Shown here in pieces: positions 60,720-64,000 of a DNA stretch of 64,000 nt. Source of the DNA: a virus; IMG/VR virus record IMGVR_UViG_3300025674_000028, positions 1 to 64,000 of that record, one strand, 5' to 3'. A program made the position numbers and the translations under genes. The notes beneath the pieces were generated by a model. The model worked only from the letters and a program-made list of their open reading frames with translations. It had not been told where the DNA came from and ran no database searches. Numbering within the stretch: position 1 is the stretch's first letter; each line of letters opens with the position of its first letter.

Positions 60720-63700
60720 CTAGTCCTCTTGGTAGTCCCCAAAGCGGTAGACAAACTCGCCAATCCAATTGCTGGGATTTTCGTCAACGAAATCTTGATT
60801 GTTTGCTTTAGCCTGAGCGCGAAGCGTCGTGTCGATCTGACGACACAAGATGGCATCAGGGATTAAGTCACCGATGTCATCAAGCTGAGTGGTGCCACGG
60901 CTGGCGTTGCGCCTAAAGTCACGCAAGTGATCCTGCACCATGACAAAGGCTCGCCCCGTACTGACATAGGTCGCCCCAGCGTCACGCAAAGCATCAACCA
61001 AATCTGACAAGTCTAATGCCTTGCTGACTTGCGCTTCAGCGAATGCGGCTACAACCACGCTGGCTGCCTGCTCCGCCTCTAAGTCCTCAGCTTCGTAATG
61101 AAATGCAATGACAACGCGCGCGGGCGGCATCTGCCGTACAAGTCCTGTGTTTGTCATAGGACGTACAGATGGATCATCCAGCGTCTCCTGAATGTCTGTC
61201 AGACGACTGCCTGTTGGCCCGTAGAGCTGCAGGGTTCTGCCGTCTACTTCTTCCCCGTCATTGAGGTATCCAGTTGGCAGCAAAAGGCTGACGTCGTCGT
61301 CTGCCGACATAAACGTGCCCGGCCGCGACGAGTACAGGAAAAAACCATGCGCGTACAGTTCAAGGGGATCAAACTGAGCGGGCGTATTGAACGGCGGGTG
61401 TTCTACGTCTTGCGGATCGCTGCTTGTGTGGTCAAGACGTGCACAGAAGACATCAAAATTATATGTGCCTTCCGCTGTACGTCCTTGAGCAATCTGCGCA
61501 GCCCGGCTCGTACCCTGCACTATAAAAAGCCGCCCGGTCTCGTTAGAAGGTATGTCTGGCGCAGCGACAATAATCGCGTCACCGCCTGCTTCTATGCTTT
61601 GAATTGGAAAAGCTCGAGCAACCTTGAACCACTCCTGCTCTGATAAATCAGTGTAGTTTGGAGCGTAGGGGTAGGGGTCTGGCCAACCTGCTGTGTCGGA
61701 GATGACTGCGTCAACAAAGGTGTCGGGGATCAAAAACGCCCAATCGCCTGCCCTCGGTGTTCTTGGGCCATCCTCATCGTAGACAATTTGACCAATAAAA
61801 TCCGTCAAATTGGATTCGGCGATGCCGGGCGTGCCCAGTACAAGACGGTCTGTCTCGGCCAGGGTTGCGTCAAGTGGAGTGGCCGCATACGTCGTGGAGC
61901 CCCAATAGAGGGGTCTGTATGGGCCATAGCGCTTCCACGAATCCTTTCCGACGACAGGATTTCCTGGCGACGCCGCCTCGTAACTGACGCCTGAACCTAC
62001 AGGCGTGTATCCGCTGGGGACTGACGGATCGACGTCAAAGTCAATCCCGTCGATACCTATACTGCAAGCAGGGCTTGGAGCCATGGCCTGCGGGCCCGTT
62101 AGGTGAAATCGAACACGCACAGGCGTCGACCCTGCGGTGGCGTCTGCGCTGTGACGCGCCTCCAAAAATTCTACAAATAGTGGGTGTGCAGGATAGGCGT
62201 AAGCCCGTTGCCCATTGGACTTTGGTTGTCCGTTGATGGCATCCATCAACTCAATACGCGACAACCACGCCAAGGGCAGCGGAGTCTCTTGCTCAATCAA
62301 GTTGCGAGTTCTGGGCACGTAGGCAAAGTTTACAAGCTCGGGCGTCTCAACGCCTGGCTTTGTCAACGCTGGATAATTGCCAACAGTGATGACATCTCCA
62401 TTTGCCCCAATTGCTCGTCGCCGTATTAAGGGCAACGCAAAACATGGAACGGATGTGTGTGGCAAGATGCTAGCAGCGTACTTTCCGCGGCTGGAATCCG
62501 TCCAGTCTGCGTTGCTGCGCACAGCTTGCCACCTGAAGCGATCGACATCAATGTTTATGGCAGTATCGGTTGTATCCCACTCAACAACCGTCTTTTGCCC
62601 GTTGGTCAAGATGCCGTTGCCGAGGGACCGCACAATGCCCCGTGACCGGATGCCCGTCAGAGTATCCACCCAAGACTCACGTTCGATAACGTCCCCTATT
62701 TCAATAGGGAAAGCAGACCAGGTGTGACGCACAAAAGGTTGACGATAGATGGAAGGATCGTTGACAACCAAGCCCAGGCTCAAAGCGCGTGTCACGAAGA
62801 CATACTCATTAGACGCAAGGGGTGCACTTGATGTTGGGTCTACTTGAACCGGTGTCGCCGGGTTTCCGTCGTGCTCAATATACCCAATGTCTCCGCTGAC
62901 AAGCAGCAGCCCTTCGTCTCGACAGTTGCTGACTCGTACCGTTGTCGTCTCTTGTTGTGTGCCTCCTTCAGACGTAATCCACAGATCGTAGGCCACGCCA
63001 AGCGACACAAACTCTCCTTGAGTCAAGCTGGTTGAGGAATTGCTGTAGTCCCGCTTGTAGCCTCCTAACACGCCGCTGATAAAGGACGGACCGTAAATGC
63101 GGTCGCGCAGCATAAGCTCATCGCCTGCTCGACTGAGGTAGTAGGCTGACAGTCCCAGCGTCCCAAGCAAATACTCCAGCCCGCCAAAGGAAGCGGCACT
63201 GCGATTGCGGTTGCTGTTTTGAATGCGCGCCAAATAACTTGTTGGATCGTCAGCGTCTGCCCCGCCTTCAATCCGAGTCAAGTTGGTGATGCTGCTTGCA
63301 CCGACTACGCCTGTTGCGCCTCTCGCCTGACCAACCTCCAAATCATAGATTGTCCCTGGCTCTGTCGCGACTACGGGAATGTCTACATAGTAGCGAGTCC
63401 CGTCAATTTGATTGCGCATAGAGGCAGCGGTAATCGTGACAAAAGAGCTTGGCCTGTAGATACGCTCCGGCGCGTCGCCGCTGCTTGCAATCGTGATGCG
63501 CGTCACACCATCGACAGTCAAATTGCGAGGTGTTGGGAAATATGCCCGCATGGTACCTGACGCAAATCGACCGTTTTCGGGGTCGACAAAGAAAGAACTG
63601 CGATGGTCTTCTAGGTCGCTGCCTGACAGCAGCCGGCGATCATTCAAAGACCTACGGCTTTTGGCCGCCTCGTTCTCCAAGTCAAGCGTTTGAAAAATCA

Positions 63701-63935
63701 ATGCCGCGATACGTCCGACGGCGTCACTCAGCGCGCTGTCTTCTATATCGGGAAACTCTTCAGACAGTCGCGCTCTGACAATCGCAAGGACGTCAGACTT
63801 TGGCTGCCCTATGCCAAAATAGGAAGACACCGGAGATGTAAACTCCGCTTGAAACGTGGTGCTGTTTTGATCTACTTCGGGAGCTACAGCGGCCAAGCGC
63901 TCAAGTAAAAACTCGAGTGTATTTTCAGAGGACAT
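60720..63935 (-). CDS. Baseplate J-like protein, extended
   Basis: 1071 residues. The ATG at 63935 has GGAG at 5 nt. The N-terminus has SPVSSYFGIGQPKSDVLAI and then a helical segment. IEGGADADDPTSYLARIQNS followed by NRSAASFGGLEYLL (about 218-255) matches the conserved GG.D.E....R.RI motif of baseplate J proteins, which build the wedge ring in contractile tails. The family is usually 300-450 residues, so the C-terminal 600 beta-rich residues are an extension. This is the best single indication of a contractile tail. Confidence 0.8.
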   Translation of the reverse strand: MSSENTLEFLLERLAAVAPEVDQNSTTFQAEFTSPVSSYFGIGQPKSDVLAIVRARLSEEFPDIEDSALSDAVGRIAALIFQTLDLENEAAKSRRSLNDRRLLSGSDLEDHRSSFFVDPENGRFASGTMRAYFPTPRNLTVDGVTRITIASSGDAPERIYRPSSFVTITAASMRNQIDGTRYYVDIPVVATEPGTIYDLEVGQARGATGVVGASSITNLTRIEGGADADDPTSYLARIQNSNRNRSAASFGGLEYLLGTLGLSAYYLSRAGDELMLRDRIYGPSFISGVLGGYKRDYSNSSTSLTQGEFVSLGVAYDLWITSEGGTQQETTTVRVSNCRDEGLLLVSGDIGYIEHDGNPATPVQVDPTSSAPLASNEYVFVTRALSLGLVVNDPSIYRQPFVRHTWSAFPIEIGDVIERESWVDTLTGIRSRGIVRSLGNGILTNGQKTVVEWDTTDTAINIDVDRFRWQAVRSNADWTDSSRGKYAASILPHTSVPCFALPLIRRRAIGANGDVITVGNYPALTKPGVETPELVNFAYVPRTRNLIEQETPLPLAWLSRIELMDAINGQPKSNGQRAYAYPAHPLFVEFLEARHSADATAGSTPVRVRFHLTGPQAMAPSPACSIGIDGIDFDVDPSVPSGYTPVGSGVSYEAASPGNPVVGKDSWKRYGPYRPLYWGSTTYAATPLDATLAETDRLVLGTPGIAESNLTDFIGQIVYDEDGPRTPRAGDWAFLIPDTFVDAVISDTAGWPDPYPYAPNYTDLSEQEWFKVARAFPIQSIEAGGDAIIVAAPDIPSNETGRLFIVQGTSRAAQIAQGRTAEGTYNFDVFCARLDHTSSDPQDVEHPPFNTPAQFDPLELYAHGFFLYSSRPGTFMSADDDVSLLLPTGYLNDGEEVDGRTLQLYGPTGSRLTDIQETLDDPSVRPMTNTGLVRQMPPARVVIAFHYEAEDLEAEQAASVVVAAFAEAQVSKALDLSDLVDALRDAGATYVSTGRAFVMVQDHLRDFRRNASRGTTQLDDIGDLIPDAILCRQIDTTLRAQAKANNQDFVDENPSNWIGEFVYRFGDYQED

Positions 63936-63943
63936 GATTGCTC

Positions 63944-64000
63944 CTAAATAGTCACTGCCGACGCTAACTCAACCACGTCATCGCCTTGCACGACTTGCAT
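63944..64000 (-). CDS. C-terminal end of a gene continuing off the right edge
   Basis: The minus strand from 64000 reads 18 codons (GDDVVELASAVTI) to a TAG at 63946-63944, 8 nt before the ATG of 60720-63935, whose ribosome site overlaps this stop. The spacing is that of an operon neighbour, but only 18 codons are visible. Tail protein by context only. Confidence 0.5.
   Translation of the reverse strand: MQVVQGDDVVELASAVTI

Noticed and set aside
1-64000. tRNA genes
   Set aside because: I looked for cloverleaf and T-arm patterns in all gaps over 100 bp and saw none; a tRNAscan run would settle this.

Overview
This window is part of the genome of a large tailed bacteriophage, most likely a myovirus. 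It carries a terminase large subunit, a portal, a gpV-type tail spike, a baseplate J-like protein and other long virion proteins. It also has a complete replication set: DnaB-like helicase, CHC2/Toprim primase, family A DNA polymerase and a Cas4-like nuclease. A single 2212-residue gene fuses the beta and beta-prime chains of a cellular-type RNA polymerase. Genes are packed with 1-4 nt overlaps. I saw no tRNA, rRNA, integrase or bacterial housekeeping gene. The host cannot be named from the sequence.

Layout. Positions 1-3394 (minus) hold virion genes, the first being a prohead-protease-like gene cut by the left edge. A plus-strand HTH regulator (3407-4345) diverges from them. Positions 4344-7969 form a GC-rich accessory island of four minus-strand genes, including a pentapeptide-repeat protein. 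Three of the four share a structured RNA leader, and at least two coding sequences are chains of perfect hairpins. Two transcription units can be proposed there: promoter-like motif 7866 > gene 6649-7650 > terminator > pentapeptide gene > terminator; and motif 5507 > gene 4977-5363 > gene 4404-4652 > terminator.

Positions 8005-35092 are the main minus-strand virion cluster, read right to left: two unknown proteins, portal, fused RNA polymerase, gpV-like spike, several large virion proteins, then terminase. Two plus-strand genes (8005-8766 and 10675-11214) are wedged on either side of the terminase with no spacer. Positions 35241-49940 (plus) are the replication and nucleotide-processing module. 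Positions 49918-64000 (minus) hold a second virion cluster: glycine-rich membrane-like proteins, possible lysis proteins, a beta-rich fibre-like protein and baseplate/tail proteins.

The main points for follow-up are: (1) a leader RNA whose stems change by compensatory substitution between three unrelated genes, with the Shine-Dalgarno in a loop and the start codon in a stem; (2) genes whose coding sequence folds almost end to end into hairpins; (3) a beta/beta-prime fusion RNA polymerase inside the virion cluster; (4) a 19-28 bp promoter-like motif, identical at two distant loci, that does not look like sigma70 and might be the target of that polymerase.
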